From positions 930,001 to 994,000 of the forward strand of contig NZ_OY726394.1 in NCBI RefSeq assembly GCF_963378075.1: a DNA stretch of 64,000 bases. Direction: 5' to 3'. The translations under genes were made by a program, and so were the position numbers. Below, piece after piece: positions 30,773-40,338 of the stretch (position 1 is its first letter; every line of letters begins with the position of its first letter). Origin of the DNA: Mycolicibacter sp. MU0083 (GTDB taxonomy: Bacteria > Actinomycetota > Actinomycetes > Mycobacteriales > Mycobacteriaceae). The notes below the pieces were generated by a model. It did not search any database. It saw only the letters and a program-made list of their open reading frames with translations, and had not been told where the DNA came from.

Positions 30773-31735
30773 GTGACCGCATCCGACGGCAGTGCCGCCA
30801 CCGAATGGTCCCCGACCGGTTCGGTGACGGTGCGGGTACCGGGAAAGCTCAACCTGTATCTGGCCGTCGGTGACCGCCGCGCCGACGGCTACCACGAGCT
30901 GACCACGGTGTTCCACGCGGTCTCACTGGTCGACGAGGTCACCGTCCGCGACGCCGACGTGCTGTCGCTGCAGATCACCGGTGAGGGCGCCGACGTGCTG
31001 CCCGTCGACGACCGCAACCTGGCGTGGCGGGCCGCCGAGTTGATGGCCGAGCACGTCGGCCGCGCGCCGGATGTGGCGATCACGATCGACAAGTCCATTC
31101 CGGTGGCCGGCGGCATGGCCGGGGGCAGTGCGGACGCGGCGGCCGTGCTGGTCGGGATGAACGTGCTCTGGGAACTGGGTGTGCCGCGCCGCGACCTGCA
31201 CGCGTTGGCCGCCCGACTGGGCAGTGACGTGCCGTTCGCCCTGCACGGCGGTACCGCATTGGGCACCGGCCGCGGTGAGGAACTGGCGACCGTGCTGACC
31301 CGGGAGACGTTTCACTGGGTGCTGGCGTTCGCCGACGGCGGGCTGTCCACCCCGGCGGTCTTCGCCGAACTGGACCGGTTGCGCGATACCGGGCGCACCC
31401 TGCCGGAGTCCGGCGAGCCCGAACCGGTGCTGGCGGCGCTGGCGGCCGGTGACCCGCAGCAGTTGGCGGGTCTGCTCGGCAACGACCTGCAGGCGGCCGC
31501 GATCAGCCTCAACCCGGCGCTGCGTCGCACCCTGCGGGCCGGCGTGGAGGCGGGTGCGCTGGCCGGCGTGGTGTCGGGCTCCGGCCCGACCTGCGCGTTC
31601 CTGTGCACGTCGGCGGCATCGGCGGCCGATGTCGCCGTGGAGTTGTCCACCCTCGGGGCCGGACGCGCGGTGCGGGTGGCCAGCGGCCCGGTCTACGGCG
31701 CCCGGGTGGTGCCGTCCTCGGTCAGCGGCGCCTAA
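30773..31735 (+). CDS. ispE: 4-diphosphocytidyl-2-C-methyl-D-erythritol kinase
   Basis: A 320-residue GHMP kinase that phosphorylates CDP-methylerythritol in the MEP isoprenoid pathway. N-terminal [22 protein letters not shown] and the ATP loop [16 protein letters not shown] are typical, and [13 protein letters not shown] is the third GHMP motif. It matches Rv1011. The start is GTG. Confidence 0.96.
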   Translation: MTASDGSAATEWSPTGSVTVRVPGKLNLYLAVGDRRADGYHELTTVFHAVSLVDEVTVRDADVLSLQITGEGADVLPVDDRNLAWRAAELMAEHVGRAPDVAITIDKSIPVAGGMAGGSADAAAVLVGMNVLWELGVPRRDLHALAARLGSDVPFALHGGTALGTGRGEELATVLTRETFHWVLAFADGGLSTPAVFAELDRLRDTGRTLPESGEPEPVLAALAAGDPQQLAGLLGNDLQAAAISLNPALRRTLRAGVEAGALAGVVSGSGPTCAFLCTSAASAADVAVELSTLGAGRAVRVASGPVYGARVVPSSVSGA

Positions 31736-31757
31736 CGGCACGGAATCGGGCGAGGAT

Positions 31758-31786
31758 TTGCCCCCTGATTAAGAGAAGTTTAAGAT
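31758..31786 (+). promoter_or_regulatory. Promoter upstream of the acyl-AMP ligase
   Basis: TTGCCC, a 17-bp spacer and TAAGAT, a strong SigA-type pair. Transcription should start near 31794, about 180 nt before the ligase start. Confidence 0.6.
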
Positions 31787-31794
31787 AGCTCGCG

Positions 31795-31977
31795 GTGATT
31801 AGTTGCGGCCACGACAGTCCTGCCACCCGGAAGTGTGGTGACCTGGTGGACCGTTCATTACGGGATCGAGATGCAACCGCCGCCGAATCGTGCGCGCGTG
31901 CCTCTCGCGAAGTGGACTCCAGCAGGTGGAGCATGAAATTAAGCCCGAAAGTAGTGCCGGCTAGGAGGCCGTCGTGA
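31795..31977 (+). CDS. Candidate leaderless 60-residue small ORF ahead of the acyl-AMP ligase
   Basis: GTG 31795 lies 8 nt after the promoter -10 hexamer, the leaderless position. The frame runs 60 codons with Cys at 4, 14 and 33, and ends with TGA overlapping the ligase GTG start (GTGA). The arrangement would couple the two. Against coding: third positions are AT-rich (TTA, TCA, CGA codons), unlike real genes here. It may be only a long 5' leader. An internal ATG at 31933 opens its last 14 codons. Confidence 0.35.
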   Translation: MISCGHDSPATRKCGDLVDRSLRDRDATAAESCARASREVDSSRWSMKLSPKVVPARRPS

Positions 31978-33608
31978 GCAGGTTTACCGACAAGATGTAC
32001 CGCAGTGCCCGCGAGTCCACGAAGGGCATGGTCACCGGCGAACCCCATGAGCCGGTCCGGCACACCTGGGGCCAGGTGCACGAGCGTGCCCGCCGCATCG
32101 CCGGCGGCCTGGCCGCGGCCGGCATCGGTCGCGGAGACGCGGTCGGGGTGCTGGCCGGGGCTCCGGTGGAGATCGCCCCGTCGGCGCAGGCACTGTGGAT
32201 GCGGGCGGCCAGCCTGACGATGCTGCACCAGCCCACCCCGCGCACCGACCTAGCGGTATGGGCCAAGGACACCATGACCGTCGTCGACATGATCGACGCC
32301 AAGGCCGTCATCATCTCCGAACCGTTCATGGCGGCCATGCCGGTGCTGCAGGAGAAGGGGCTGAAGGTTCTGACCGTCTCGGAACTGCTGGCCCACGAGC
32401 CGATCGACCCGGTGGAGGCCGACGAGGACGATCTGGCGCTGATGCAGCTGACCTCCGGCTCGACCGGATCGCCGAAGGCCGTGCTGATCACGCACGGCAA
32501 CATCCACGCGAACCTCGAGGCGATGTTCGTCGGCGCCAAGTACGACATCGACAAAGACGTCATGATCAGCTGGCTGCCGTGCTTCCACGACATGGGCATG
32601 GTCGGCTTCCTGACCACGCCGATGTATTTCGGCGCCGAGCTGGTCAAGATCACCCCGATGGACTTCCTGCGCGACACCCTGCTCTGGGCCAAGCTGGTCG
32701 ACAAGTACAAGGGCACCTTCATCTGCGGCCCCAACTTCGCCTACGCGCTGTTCGCCAAGCGGTTACGCCGGCAGGCGCAGCCCGGGCAGTTCGACCTGTC
32801 CACGTTGCGGATCGCGATGTCGGGCGCCGAACCGGTCGACCCCGCCGACGTCGAGGACCTGATCGACGCCGGTAAGCCGTTCGGGCTCAAGCCCGAAGCC
32901 ATCATGCCGGTCTACGGGATGGCCGAGACGGTGCTGGCCACCGCGTTCACGCCGGTGGAGACCGGTCTGTACGTCGACGAGGTCGACGCCGACCTGCTGG
33001 CCGCGCTGCACCGCGCGGTTCCCGCCACCCGCGGCAACACCCGGCGGCTGGCGTCGTTGGGCCCGCTGCTCGACGGTATCGAGATCCGGATCGTCGACGA
33101 GCACGGTGCGGTGCTGCCGGCCCGCGGGGTCGGGGTCATCCAGTTGCGCGGCGAGTCGGTGACCTCCGGCTACCTGACCATGGCGGGCTTCCTGCCCGCG
33201 CAGGACGAGAACGGCTGGTACGACACCGGCGACCTGGGCTACCAGATGGAGAACGGCCACGTGGTGGTCTGCGGCCGGGTCAAGGACGTCATCATCATGG
33301 GTGGGCGCAACATCTACCCGACCGACATCGAGCGGGCCGCGGGCAAGGTCGAGGGCGTGCGGCCGGGTTGTGCGGTGGCGGTGCGCCTGGACGCCGGGCA
33401 CTCCCGCGAGACCTTCGCCGTCGCGGTGGAGTCCAACGCCTGGCAGGATCCCGTCGAGGTGCGGCGCATCGAGCACCAGGTGGCGCACGAGGTGGTCACC
33501 GAGGTCGACGTGCGGCCGCGAAACGTGGTGGTGCTCGGGCCGGGGACCATCCCCAAGACCCCGTCGGGCAAGCTGCGCCGGGCCAACTCCATCGAGCTGG
33601 TCACCTAG
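31974..33608 (+). CDS. pks16: Long-chain acyl-AMP ligase / acyl-CoA synthetase (Pks16-like)
   Basis: A 544-residue adenylate-forming enzyme that activates a fatty acid as acyl-AMP, for transfer to CoA or an acyl carrier. The P-loop is [18 protein letters not shown]. Later motifs are [21 protein letters not shown], and the C-terminal [13 protein letters not shown] with the catalytic Lys. It corresponds to Rv1013, annotated pks16 although it is not a polyketide synthase. The start is GTG with AGGAGG upstream. Confidence 0.9.
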   Translation: MSRFTDKMYRSARESTKGMVTGEPHEPVRHTWGQVHERARRIAGGLAAAGIGRGDAVGVLAGAPVEIAPSAQALWMRAASLTMLHQPTPRTDLAVWAKDTMTVVDMIDAKAVIISEPFMAAMPVLQEKGLKVLTVSELLAHEPIDPVEADEDDLALMQLTSGSTGSPKAVLITHGNIHANLEAMFVGAKYDIDKDVMISWLPCFHDMGMVGFLTTPMYFGAELVKITPMDFLRDTLLWAKLVDKYKGTFICGPNFAYALFAKRLRRQAQPGQFDLSTLRIAMSGAEPVDPADVEDLIDAGKPFGLKPEAIMPVYGMAETVLATAFTPVETGLYVDEVDADLLAALHRAVPATRGNTRRLASLGPLLDGIEIRIVDEHGAVLPARGVGVIQLRGESVTSGYLTMAGFLPAQDENGWYDTGDLGYQMENGHVVVCGRVKDVIIMGGRNIYPTDIERAAGKVEGVRPGCAVAVRLDAGHSRETFAVAVESNAWQDPVEVRRIEHQVAHEVVTEVDVRPRNVVVLGPGTIPKTPSGKLRRANSIELVT

Positions 33609-33641
33609 CTCAGCCCAGCCCGGCCCGGTGCCTCGCGCCGG

Positions 33642-34226
33642 TCAACCCCAGGCGTGCACGACGTTCTGCGCGGGTTCGAGTCCCAGCTCGATCAGCATCT
33701 CGGTGGCGTCGGCGGTCTGCTCGTAGATGGTGGGCAGTTCGTCGCGCTCCCGCGCGGCGAACGCCTGCAGCACGTAAGCCGCCGGATCCTGCCGGCCGGG
33801 CGGTCGGCCGATTCCCAGCCGTACGCGCTGAAAGTCCTTGCTGCCCAATGTGTGCGCGATCGACCGCAGACCGTTGTGGCCGCCCTCGCCGCCGCCCTGC
33901 TTGAGCCGGATCCGGCCGAAGTCCAGGTCGAGGTCGTCGTGGATCACCACCAGACCCTGCGGCGGCACGGAGTAGAACTTGGCCAGTGGGCCAACCTGGC
34001 GGCCCGACTCGTTCATGTAGCAGCGTGGCCGGGCCAACACCACCGGGCGCCCGCTCAGGCGCCCGGTGGCCACGTCGGCTCCGGATTTCTTGTGCAACTT
34101 GAACGTCGACCCGATCCGCTCGGCGAGCAGGTCGACGACCAGGTAGCCCACGTTGTGCCGGGTGCGTGCGTAATTCGGACCCGGATTGCCCAGGCCGACC
34201 ACCAGTACCGGCGGTGACTCGGCCAC
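33642..34226 (-). CDS. pth: Peptidyl-tRNA hydrolase
   Basis: A 194-residue enzyme that frees tRNA from peptidyl-tRNA dropped by ribosomes. N-terminal [20 protein letters not shown] carries the catalytic His; [19 protein letters not shown] and GGHNGLRSI are further signatures. It follows rplY by 12 bp, the usual pair (Rv1014c-Rv1015c). It converges with the acyl-AMP ligase gene. Confidence 0.97.
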   Translation of the reverse strand: MAESPPVLVVGLGNPGPNYARTRHNVGYLVVDLLAERIGSTFKLHKKSGADVATGRLSGRPVVLARPRCYMNESGRQVGPLAKFYSVPPQGLVVIHDDLDLDFGRIRLKQGGGEGGHNGLRSIAHTLGSKDFQRVRLGIGRPPGRQDPAAYVLQAFAARERDELPTIYEQTADATEMLIELGLEPAQNVVHAWG

Positions 34227-34238
34227 GCTGCGCTCGGC

Positions 34239-34853
34239 TTACTCGGACTCGGCGTCCGCGTCGGCCTCGGCGGCGGCTTCCTCTTCCGCCTCCTCGGCCT
34301 TCGGCGCCTCGATCACGTTGACCAGCAGCCACTCCGGGTCGGAGATCATGGTGACGCCCTCGGGCAGTGCGATGTCGGCGGCGGTGATCTGGGTGCCGGC
34401 TTCCGCACCTTCGATGGAGACGGTCAGCTGCTCGGGGATCGACAGCGCCTCGGCTTCGATCTCCACGGTGGTGGCGTCCAGGGTGACCAGGGTGCCGGGG
34501 GAGGCGTCGCCCTCGACGACCACGTTGACCTCGACGATGACCTTCTCGCCGCGGCGCACCACCAGCAGGTCGACGTGCTGGATGGTCCGGCGGATCGGGT
34601 GGACGTCCAGGGCCTTGGTCAGCGCCAACTGCTCGGTGCCCTCGATGTCCAGGGCGAGCACCGCGTTGGTGCCGGAGTGCCGCAGCACGGCCGCCAATTC
34701 GCGGGCCGGCAGCTCCAGGTGCCGCGGTTCGGTGCCGTGGCCGTAGAGGACCGCGGGAACCTTGCCGTCGCGGCGGGCGCGGCGCGAGGCGCCCTTGCCG
34801 GTCTCGGTCCGCACGGAGACGGTGAGCTGGTTGGTGGTGGGGGCTTGTGCCAT
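34239..34853 (-). CDS. rplY: Ribosomal protein bL25, CTC form
   Basis: A 204-residue bL25 of the long general-stress (CTC) type: N-terminal 5S rRNA-binding domain (about 1-95, [21 protein letters not shown]) and a C-terminal beta domain, ending in an acidic Glu/Ala tail. ATG 34853 is chosen because GAGGAG precedes it; the frame is open further up. It is in an operon with pth. Confidence 0.96.
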   Translation of the reverse strand: MAQAPTTNQLTVSVRTETGKGASRRARRDGKVPAVLYGHGTEPRHLELPARELAAVLRHSGTNAVLALDIEGTEQLALTKALDVHPIRRTIQHVDLLVVRRGEKVIVEVNVVVEGDASPGTLVTLDATTVEIEAEALSIPEQLTVSIEGAEAGTQITAADIALPEGVTMISDPEWLLVNVIEAPKAEEAEEEAAAEADADAESE

Positions 34854-34995
34854 CGGAGACTCCTCGGTTGCTGTGGCGTGCATAGGGCACGGCCAGATCG
34901 CGACAACCATCGAAGTGAGGTCCTCGTCGATAACGGCAGCCGAAATCACCGGCCGCCCTCGCCGTGACGCCTGGTCAGGCTAGCGCATCGGCGCC

Positions 34996-35868
34996 TCAGA
35001 GCTGAAATCGTGCCCCGGTGAGCTGCTCGGACAGTTCCCACAGGCCGGCGGCGGTGGCGCCGCGTTTGGCCAGCAGGCTGCGGCCCACCGACCCGGTGCG
35101 GCCGACGATGCCGAACCGCGGCCCCACATAGGTGTTGCCGGACAGCTCCTGCGACGCCGCATACAGCGTCTGCCGTGCCCCGAAATCCGCGGAGGTGGCC
35201 AGCAGGCCGTTGCCGATCGCGCGGGTCAGCGCGTCCGCGACCCGATTGCCGGTGTGGCCCTGCAGGTTGGTGCTCGAGTAGCCGGGGTGTGCCGCCAGCG
35301 CGCGCAGCGGCGAGCCGGCCGACACCAGCCGGCGTTGCAGCTCACTGGTGAACAGCAGGTTGGCCAGTTTGGACTGGCCGTAGGCCAGCCAGGCCGAGTA
35401 GCGGCGCGTCTGCCAGTTCAGGTCCTTGAGGCTGATGTAGCCGATCCGGTGCATGGTCGACGACACCGTCACCACCCGGTCGGTGATCTTGGGCAACAGC
35501 AGGTTGGTCAGGGCGAAATGCCCCAGGTGGTTGGTGCCGATCTGGCTCTCGAAGCCGTCGACGGTCCGGGCGTAGGGCACCGCCATGATGCCGGCGTTGT
35601 TGATCAGCACGTCCACGCCCGCCGTCTCCTCGGCGAACCGGCGCACCGAGGCCAGATCCGCCAGGTCCAGGGCGCGCACCGTGACGTCGCCGGGCATGGC
35701 GGCCGCGGCCTCGCGGCCCTTGGCGGTGTTGCGGACGGCCAGGGTGACTTGGGCGCCCACTCGGGCCAGTTCCCGGGCGGTCACGGCTCCCAGACCGCTG
35801 TTGGCGCCGGTGACGATGACGCTGCGGCCGGCGAACGAGGGCAGATCTGCGGCGGTCCAGGAGCTCAT
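34996..35868 (-). CDS. Short-chain dehydrogenase/reductase, retinol-dehydrogenase-like
   Basis: A 290-residue classical SDR. The cofactor motif TGANSGLGAVTA, NNAGIM, and the active-site Ser/Tyr/Lys in VSSTMHR and YSAWLAYGQSKLAN are intact. It resembles the mycobacterial retinol dehydrogenase/WWOX-like oxidoreductases with the usual PGYSSTNLQGH. Substrate is unknown. It lies between rplY and the haemophore-like pair, where M. tuberculosis has no such gene, so it is an insertion relative to that species. Confidence 0.88.
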   Translation of the reverse strand: MSSWTAADLPSFAGRSVIVTGANSGLGAVTARELARVGAQVTLAVRNTAKGREAAAAMPGDVTVRALDLADLASVRRFAEETAGVDVLINNAGIMAVPYARTVDGFESQIGTNHLGHFALTNLLLPKITDRVVTVSSTMHRIGYISLKDLNWQTRRYSAWLAYGQSKLANLLFTSELQRRLVSAGSPLRALAAHPGYSSTNLQGHTGNRVADALTRAIGNGLLATSADFGARQTLYAASQELSGNTYVGPRFGIVGRTGSVGRSLLAKRGATAAGLWELSEQLTGARFQL

Positions 35869-35895
35869 GGCTTCACCCTAGTGATCGGCGCGGAC

Positions 35896-36159
35896 CTAAT
35901 GGCAGTTGCTGGTGTGCACCCACCGCCCGTTGTAGCCCACACACGTGGTGGGCGGTGGCGGGGGCGGGGGAGGTGGCACGTCTTCGGGCAGGGGCGCGTA
36001 GTAGGCCGGCGGTGGTGCGGGGTTGTTGCACTGGCTGACGACGACGCGGCGACCCACACCGACACAGCCCTGCGCCTCGGCGGTCCCGGCCGTCGGGACG
36101 ACGACCGCGGGCAGCGCGGTCAGGGCCAGTGCCGCCGCGACGGCGATCCGGCGGGCCAT
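35896..36159 (-). CDS. Small secreted Pro-rich protein with two disulfide-type Cys pairs
   Basis: An 87-residue exported protein. The signal peptide ends at AEA-QG; the mature chain has GCVGVGRRVVVSQCNNP, a Pro-rich centre (about 52-68) and a closing TTCVGYNGRWVHTSNCH. The repeated C-V-G-x(8 to 10)-C pattern at both ends suggests two related Cys-closed loops. The start ATG overlaps the stop of the upstream haemophore-like gene as TGATG, so translation is coupled. I do not recognise the family. Confidence 0.75.
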   Translation of the reverse strand: MARRIAVAAALALTALPAVVVPTAGTAEAQGCVGVGRRVVVSQCNNPAPPPAYYAPLPEDVPPPPPPPPPTTCVGYNGRWVHTSNCH

Positions 36160-36527
36160 CACTGGTCCAGCAGCGGGTGCCCGGGGTCGGCCACCCCGCA
36201 GCGGTTGCGGAATTCGACGAGCGGCTGGCGGAGCCCCCGCAGGTCGGCGTGCGCCTGGGGATTGTCGGCGAAGTAGCCCCGGATCGCTTCGGGCACTTCG
36301 TCGTCGGGCCGGTCCCGCAATTCGGTGTAGAAGGCGTTGACGTCCGGATGCGCGTGCAGGTATCCGGAGGTGGACGCGGCGACACCGGCCGCGACGTTGG
36401 CCATGTCGGCGGCCGTGCAGCCGGGCTGCGGGTCGGCGATCGCGCTGGCCGGTGCCAGCACGCCGACGGCGGCGGCGACCAGACCGAAACCGGCCAGCCG
36501 CAGCGGGGACAGGTGAACCACGGGCAT
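36159..36527 (-). CDS. Haemophore-related secreted protein, Rv0203-like
   Basis: A 122-residue protein with a signal peptide ending at AIA-DP. The mature domain resembles the mycobacterial haem-binding protein Rv0203: CTAADMANVAAGVAAST, YLHAHPDVNAFYTELR, DNPQAHADLRGLRQPL and a second Cys (RNRCGV), in the same order and spacing. Rv0203 scavenges haem for MmpL3/MmpL11. ATG 36527 follows GGGAG. Haem binding here is inferred. Confidence 0.8.
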   Translation of the reverse strand: MPVVHLSPLRLAGFGLVAAAVGVLAPASAIADPQPGCTAADMANVAAGVAASTSGYLHAHPDVNAFYTELRDRPDDEVPEAIRGYFADNPQAHADLRGLRQPLVEFRNRCGVADPGHPLLDQ

Positions 36528-36585
36528 TGCAAGACTCCCTTCCGCAGGTGCGTCGCACTGTAACAAGCGCCGGCGGCCGGGCGGC

Positions 36586-37242
36586 CTATTTCGCGGCGAC
36601 GTTGAATCCCTTCATGATCGCCTCGACGTCGGTGGCGTGCTTGGGGGCTTCGTCGGCCGGGGCGGTCACCGCCAACTGCACCAGGTAACGCTGCTCCGCC
36701 GGTGCCGAGCCGGTCGCGATCACCATCCGGAACCAGCTGTGCAGGCGCTGGCCGTCCATGTCGTAGGTGCCTTGGACCATCGACGACGGGAAGCCCTGGT
36801 AGTCCTCGTTGGAGGCGTCCAGCAGCTTGAACTTCGGGGAGAGCTGGGCGTCGACGATGCCGTGTTTGATGGCCTCGCCGGAGTCGAAGTTCCCGGTCAG
36901 CTTGACCACGCTCAGAATCGCCCGCGGATACTTCTCGCCCTTGCCCAACGCCAGGGTGGTATCGGGCAACAGTGAGCTCTGCTTGCGGGTCCAGCCCGCC
37001 GGCGTCGGGATCGTCACGCTCAGGTCGGTCGGGGCGTCGGGCGCCACCGCTTCGGCGACCACCCCCTGATCCTCCAGATAACGCCCGACGGTCACCGGCG
37101 CCTCGGGCTCCGTCGAGGTGGTGGTCGTGGTGCCGTTGGACCAGATCGATTGGTAGTCAGGCGTTTTAGCGCCGCAGCCGGAAACCGTGCCGGCCAGGGC
37201 CAGGCACGCCCACGCCACGGTCGCCCAGCGCAGCGGGGTCAC
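36586..37242 (-). CDS. lpqT: LpqT lipoprotein
   Basis: A 218-residue lipoprotein with a VSGC lipobox (Cys23) and a LpqN/LpqT domain (TIPTPAGWTRKQSSLLPDTT, YPRAILSVVKLTG, SWFRMVIATGSAP). LpqN relatives bind cell-envelope biosynthetic partners. Rv1016c is the counterpart, between rplY and prsA. The GTG start overlaps the arsC-like stop by 4 bp. Confidence 0.92.
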   Translation of the reverse strand: MTPLRWATVAWACLALAGTVSGCGAKTPDYQSIWSNGTTTTTSTEPEAPVTVGRYLEDQGVVAEAVAPDAPTDLSVTIPTPAGWTRKQSSLLPDTTLALGKGEKYPRAILSVVKLTGNFDSGEAIKHGIVDAQLSPKFKLLDASNEDYQGFPSSMVQGTYDMDGQRLHSWFRMVIATGSAPAEQRYLVQLAVTAPADEAPKHATDVEAIMKGFNVAAK

Positions 37243-37583
37243 AGTATCTCGCGGACCGCGTCAATCGGACGGGCCAGCCGGGTGCCGTTGCCGGTCACCA
37301 CGAACGGCCGCTGGATCAGGATCGGATTGGCGGCCATCGCGTCGAGCAACTCGTCGTCGGAGGCGTCGGCCAGGTTCAGCTCCGCGTAGACCGCCTCGCC
37401 GGTGCGGACCGCGTCGCGCACTCCGATCCCCGCGGTGGCGATCATCTCCGCGAGCTCCGCCCGGGACGGCGGGGTCTTCAGGTATTCGACGACGGTCGGC
37501 TCGATACCGTTCTCGCGCAGCAACTCCAGCGTCTTGCGCGAGGTGGAGCAGCGCGGGTTGTGGTAGATCGTTGCATCGGTCAT
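37239..37583 (-). CDS. ArsC-family thioredoxin-fold protein (arsenate reductase-like)
   Basis: A 114-residue ArsC/YffB-family protein. The N-terminal HNPRCSTSRKTLELL contains the catalytic Cys, and NPILIQRPFVV carries the Arg of arsenate reductases of the glutaredoxin-linked class. No ars operon is nearby; it is packed between prsA (1-bp gap) and lpqT (4-bp overlap). Arsenate reduction is the family role, but a housekeeping redox function is as likely. ATG 37583 with GGAGATG upstream is preferred to ATG 37598. Confidence 0.85.
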   Translation of the reverse strand: MTDATIYHNPRCSTSRKTLELLRENGIEPTVVEYLKTPPSRAELAEMIATAGIGVRDAVRTGEAVYAELNLADASDDELLDAMAANPILIQRPFVVTGNGTRLARPIDAVREIL

Positions 37584-37584
37584 G

Positions 37585-38565
37585 TCAGGCATCTCCATCG
37601 AAAAGGCCGGTGACCGAACCGTTCTCGAACACCGCCCGGATGGTGCTGGCCAGCAGCGGGGCGATCGAGAGCACGGTCAACTGCGGGAATCGCTTGTCGT
37701 CGGGGACCGGCAGGGTGTTGGTGACGATCACCTCGCTGGCCCCGCACGCCGCCAGCCGCTCGGCGGCCGGGTCGCTGAGCACGCCGTGGGTGGCGGCGAT
37801 GATCACGTCGCGGGCGCCGTCGTTGCGCAGCAGGTTGACCGCCGCGGCGATGGTGCCGCCGGTGTCGATCATGTCGTCGATCAGCACGCAGGTCTTGCCG
37901 GCCACCTCACCGACGACACGGTTGGACTTGACCTGGTTGGGCACCATCGGGTCACGGGTCTTGTGGATGAACGCGAGCGGCACACCGCCCAGGGAGTCCG
38001 CCCACTTCTCGGCGATGCGCACCCGGCCCGAGTCGGGGGAGACCACCACGACATCGGAGTCGGCGTAGTTCTCCTTGATGTAGCCGATCAGCAGTGACTG
38101 GGCCCGCATGTGGTCCACCGGGCCGTCGAAGAAGCCCTGGATCTGGTCGGTGTGCAGGTCCACGGTGACGATCCGGTCGGCGCCGGCGGTCTTGAGCAGG
38201 TCGGCCACCAGACGGGCCGAGATGGGCTCGCGGCCACGGTGCTTCTTGTCCTGGCGGGCGTAGGGGTAGAACGGCAGGATCGCGGTGATGCGCTTGGCGC
38301 TGCCGCGCTTGAGCGCGTCGATCATCAGCAGCTGTTCCATCAGCCACTGGTTCAGCGGTGCCGGGTGCGACTGCAGGACGAACGCGTCGCAGCCGCGCAC
38401 CGACTCGTCGAACCGCACGAAGATCTCACCGTTGGCAAAGTCGCGTGCCGTCTGGGCGGTGACCGGAACGTTGAGTTCCTTGGCGACCTGTTCGGCCAGC
38501 TCGGGGTGCGCACGACCTGCGAAGAGCATCAGGTTCTTGCGGTTGTCTGTCCAGTCGTGGCTCAC
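37585..38565 (-). CDS. prsA: Ribose-phosphate pyrophosphokinase
   Basis: A 326-residue PRPP synthetase feeding nucleotides, His, Trp and decaprenyl-phosphoribose (arabinan donor). Characteristic parts: [55 protein letters not shown] and VLIDDMIDTGGTIAAAV. Length equals M. tuberculosis PrsA. The start is GTG 38565. It is downstream of glmU with a 109-bp gap and probably co-transcribed with arsC-like and lpqT. Confidence 0.97.
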   Translation of the reverse strand: MSHDWTDNRKNLMLFAGRAHPELAEQVAKELNVPVTAQTARDFANGEIFVRFDESVRGCDAFVLQSHPAPLNQWLMEQLLMIDALKRGSAKRITAILPFYPYARQDKKHRGREPISARLVADLLKTAGADRIVTVDLHTDQIQGFFDGPVDHMRAQSLLIGYIKENYADSDVVVVSPDSGRVRIAEKWADSLGGVPLAFIHKTRDPMVPNQVKSNRVVGEVAGKTCVLIDDMIDTGGTIAAAVNLLRNDGARDVIIAATHGVLSDPAAERLAACGASEVIVTNTLPVPDDKRFPQLTVLSIAPLLASTIRAVFENGSVTGLFDGDA

Positions 38566-38674
38566 GTGCTGCCCCCGCGGTAGGAGATTTGGGAACTCGG
38601 TCGAGTTAATTCGGGCCTTATGGTACGTAGCCCGTCGATGAATTTCGCCTTCGACCGCCCCAACGCGATCAAGC

Positions 38675-40162
38675 TCACGATGATCGATCCGGTCGGTCGG
38701 CGTCGGCGGCCGTCTTCGCGGATTCGGCCGCGGCCGCGGCCGCGCTACCGGGCCGCTTGTGCGCCACCCAGTTCTCGATGTTGCGCTGCGGACCGGCCGA
38801 CACCGCCAGCGCGCCCGGCGGCACGTCGTTGCGGACCACGGTTCCCGCACCGGTGTAGGCCCCGTCGCCGATGGTGACCGGTGCGACGAACATGGTGTCC
38901 GAGCCGGTGCGCACGTGCGAGCCGACGGTGGTACGCCGCTTGGTCTGCCCGTCGTAGTTGACGAAGACGCTGGACGCGCCGATGTTGCTGTGCTCGCCGA
39001 TGTCGGCGTCGCCGACATAGGTCAGATGCGGCACCTTGGTCCCGGTCCCGATGGTCGAGTTCTTGGTCTCGACGAACGCCCCCAGTTTGCCCTCGGCGCC
39101 CAGCACCGTGCCCGGCCGCAGATAGCTGAACGGCCCGACGGTGGCCCCGGCGCCGATCGACGACGAAGTGGCGTGGGTGCGGATCACCGAGGCGTGATCG
39201 CCCACGGTGACGTCGCTCAGGGTGCTGTCCGGACCGATCGCGCAGTGCGCGCCGATCACGGTGCGGCCGAGCAGTTGAGTCCCGGGTGCGATCGTGGTGT
39301 CGCGCCCGATGGTCACGTCGACGTCGATCCAGGTGGTGGCCGGGTCGACGACGGTGACCCCGGCGCGCTGGTGCGCGGCGATCAGCCGGCGGTTGAGTTC
39401 GCCGGCCAGATCCGACAGTTGCACGCGGTCGTTGACGCCGGCGACCAGGGCCGCGTCGTCGACGTGGCGGGCGTGCACCACCTGACCGTCGCCGCGGACG
39501 ATGCCGATCACGTCGGTGAGATAGAGCTCGTGCTGGGCGTTGTCCGATCCCAGCCGGCTCAGCGCGGACCGCAGCGCGGCGATGTCGAAGGCGTACACAC
39601 CGGCGTTGACCTCGCGGATCTCGCGCTGGGACTCGGTGGCGTCGGCCTGCTCGACGATCGCGGTGACTTCACCGTCCTGGGTATGCAGGATCCGGCCGTA
39701 ACCGGTGGGGTCGGCCAGCGTGGTGGTCAGCACGGTGACCGCCGCCGGCGCGGCGCGATGGGTGTCGATCAGCGCCTGCAGGGTGGTGGTGTCCAGCAGC
39801 GGGATGTCGCCGGAGGTGACCACGACGGTGCCGCTGAAGTCCGCCGGCAGCGCCGACAGTCCGCACAGCACCGCGTGGCCGGTGCCCAGTTGCTGGTCCT
39901 GCAGCGCGATGTCGATGGGGAAGTCCAGTGCCTGCGCCAGTTCGGCGACCGGGCCGGTGATGCGTTCGTGGGCGTGCCCCAGCACCACCACCAGGTGACG
40001 GGGGCCGACGCCGGCGGCCGCGCGCAGGCAGTGCGACAACATGCTGCGCCCGCCCAGCTCGTGGAGCACCTTGGGGGTATCGGAGACCATTCGGGTGCCG
40101 GCCCCGGCCGCCAGGACGATGACGGCATCTTGGGGCGAGCGTGCGTGTTTGTGCGTGGACAC
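38675..40162 (-). CDS. glmU: GlmU bifunctional UDP-GlcNAc synthesis enzyme
   Basis: A 495-residue enzyme with an N-terminal uridylyltransferase ([20 protein letters not shown]) and C-terminal left-handed beta-helix acetyltransferase, making UDP-GlcNAc from GlcN-1-P for peptidoglycan and the arabinogalactan linker. A long Ala/Ser/Asp-rich C-terminal tail is typical of mycobacterial GlmU. It lies downstream of tRNA-Gln on the same strand. Confidence 0.97.
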   Translation of the reverse strand: MSTHKHARSPQDAVIVLAAGAGTRMVSDTPKVLHELGGRSMLSHCLRAAAGVGPRHLVVVLGHAHERITGPVAELAQALDFPIDIALQDQQLGTGHAVLCGLSALPADFSGTVVVTSGDIPLLDTTTLQALIDTHRAAPAAVTVLTTTLADPTGYGRILHTQDGEVTAIVEQADATESQREIREVNAGVYAFDIAALRSALSRLGSDNAQHELYLTDVIGIVRGDGQVVHARHVDDAALVAGVNDRVQLSDLAGELNRRLIAAHQRAGVTVVDPATTWIDVDVTIGRDTTIAPGTQLLGRTVIGAHCAIGPDSTLSDVTVGDHASVIRTHATSSSIGAGATVGPFSYLRPGTVLGAEGKLGAFVETKNSTIGTGTKVPHLTYVGDADIGEHSNIGASSVFVNYDGQTKRRTTVGSHVRTGSDTMFVAPVTIGDGAYTGAGTVVRNDVPPGALAVSAGPQRNIENWVAHKRPGSAAAAAAESAKTAADADRPDRSS

Positions 40163-40220
40163 GCCGCCTAGCCTGTCACTCTGCGCACGTTCGCGGCAAA
40201 GACTGCGGTAAAACCATGAG

Positions 40221-40292
40221 CTCCGTCGCCAGGACTCGAACCTGAACTATCTGAACCAAAATCAGAGGTGCTGCCGATTACACCACGACGGA
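40221..40292 (-). tRNA. tRNA-Gln (anticodon TTG)
   Basis: A 72-nt cloverleaf on the minus strand: acceptor TCCGTCG/CGACGGA, anticodon stem TCTGA/TCAGA with loop TTTTGGT (anticodon TTG, codon CAA), T-loop TTCGAGT. The discriminator is G, and CCA is not encoded. Confidence 0.95.
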
Positions 40293-40326
40293 TCGGTGTT
40301 CGCCCTGTGACTCTAATGCAAAGGAC

Positions 40327-40332
40327 TACCCT
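40327..40332 (+). promoter_or_regulatory. -10 element of the TetR gene, leaderless start
   Basis: TACCCT fits TANNNT and ends 6 nt before GTG 40339. Confidence 0.45.
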
Positions 40333-40338
40333 GGTCGC

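Noticed and set aside
38594..38607. AACTCG/CGAGTT palindrome between glmU and prsA
   Set aside because: Only 6-bp arms and no clear promoter around it; kept as a weak observation.
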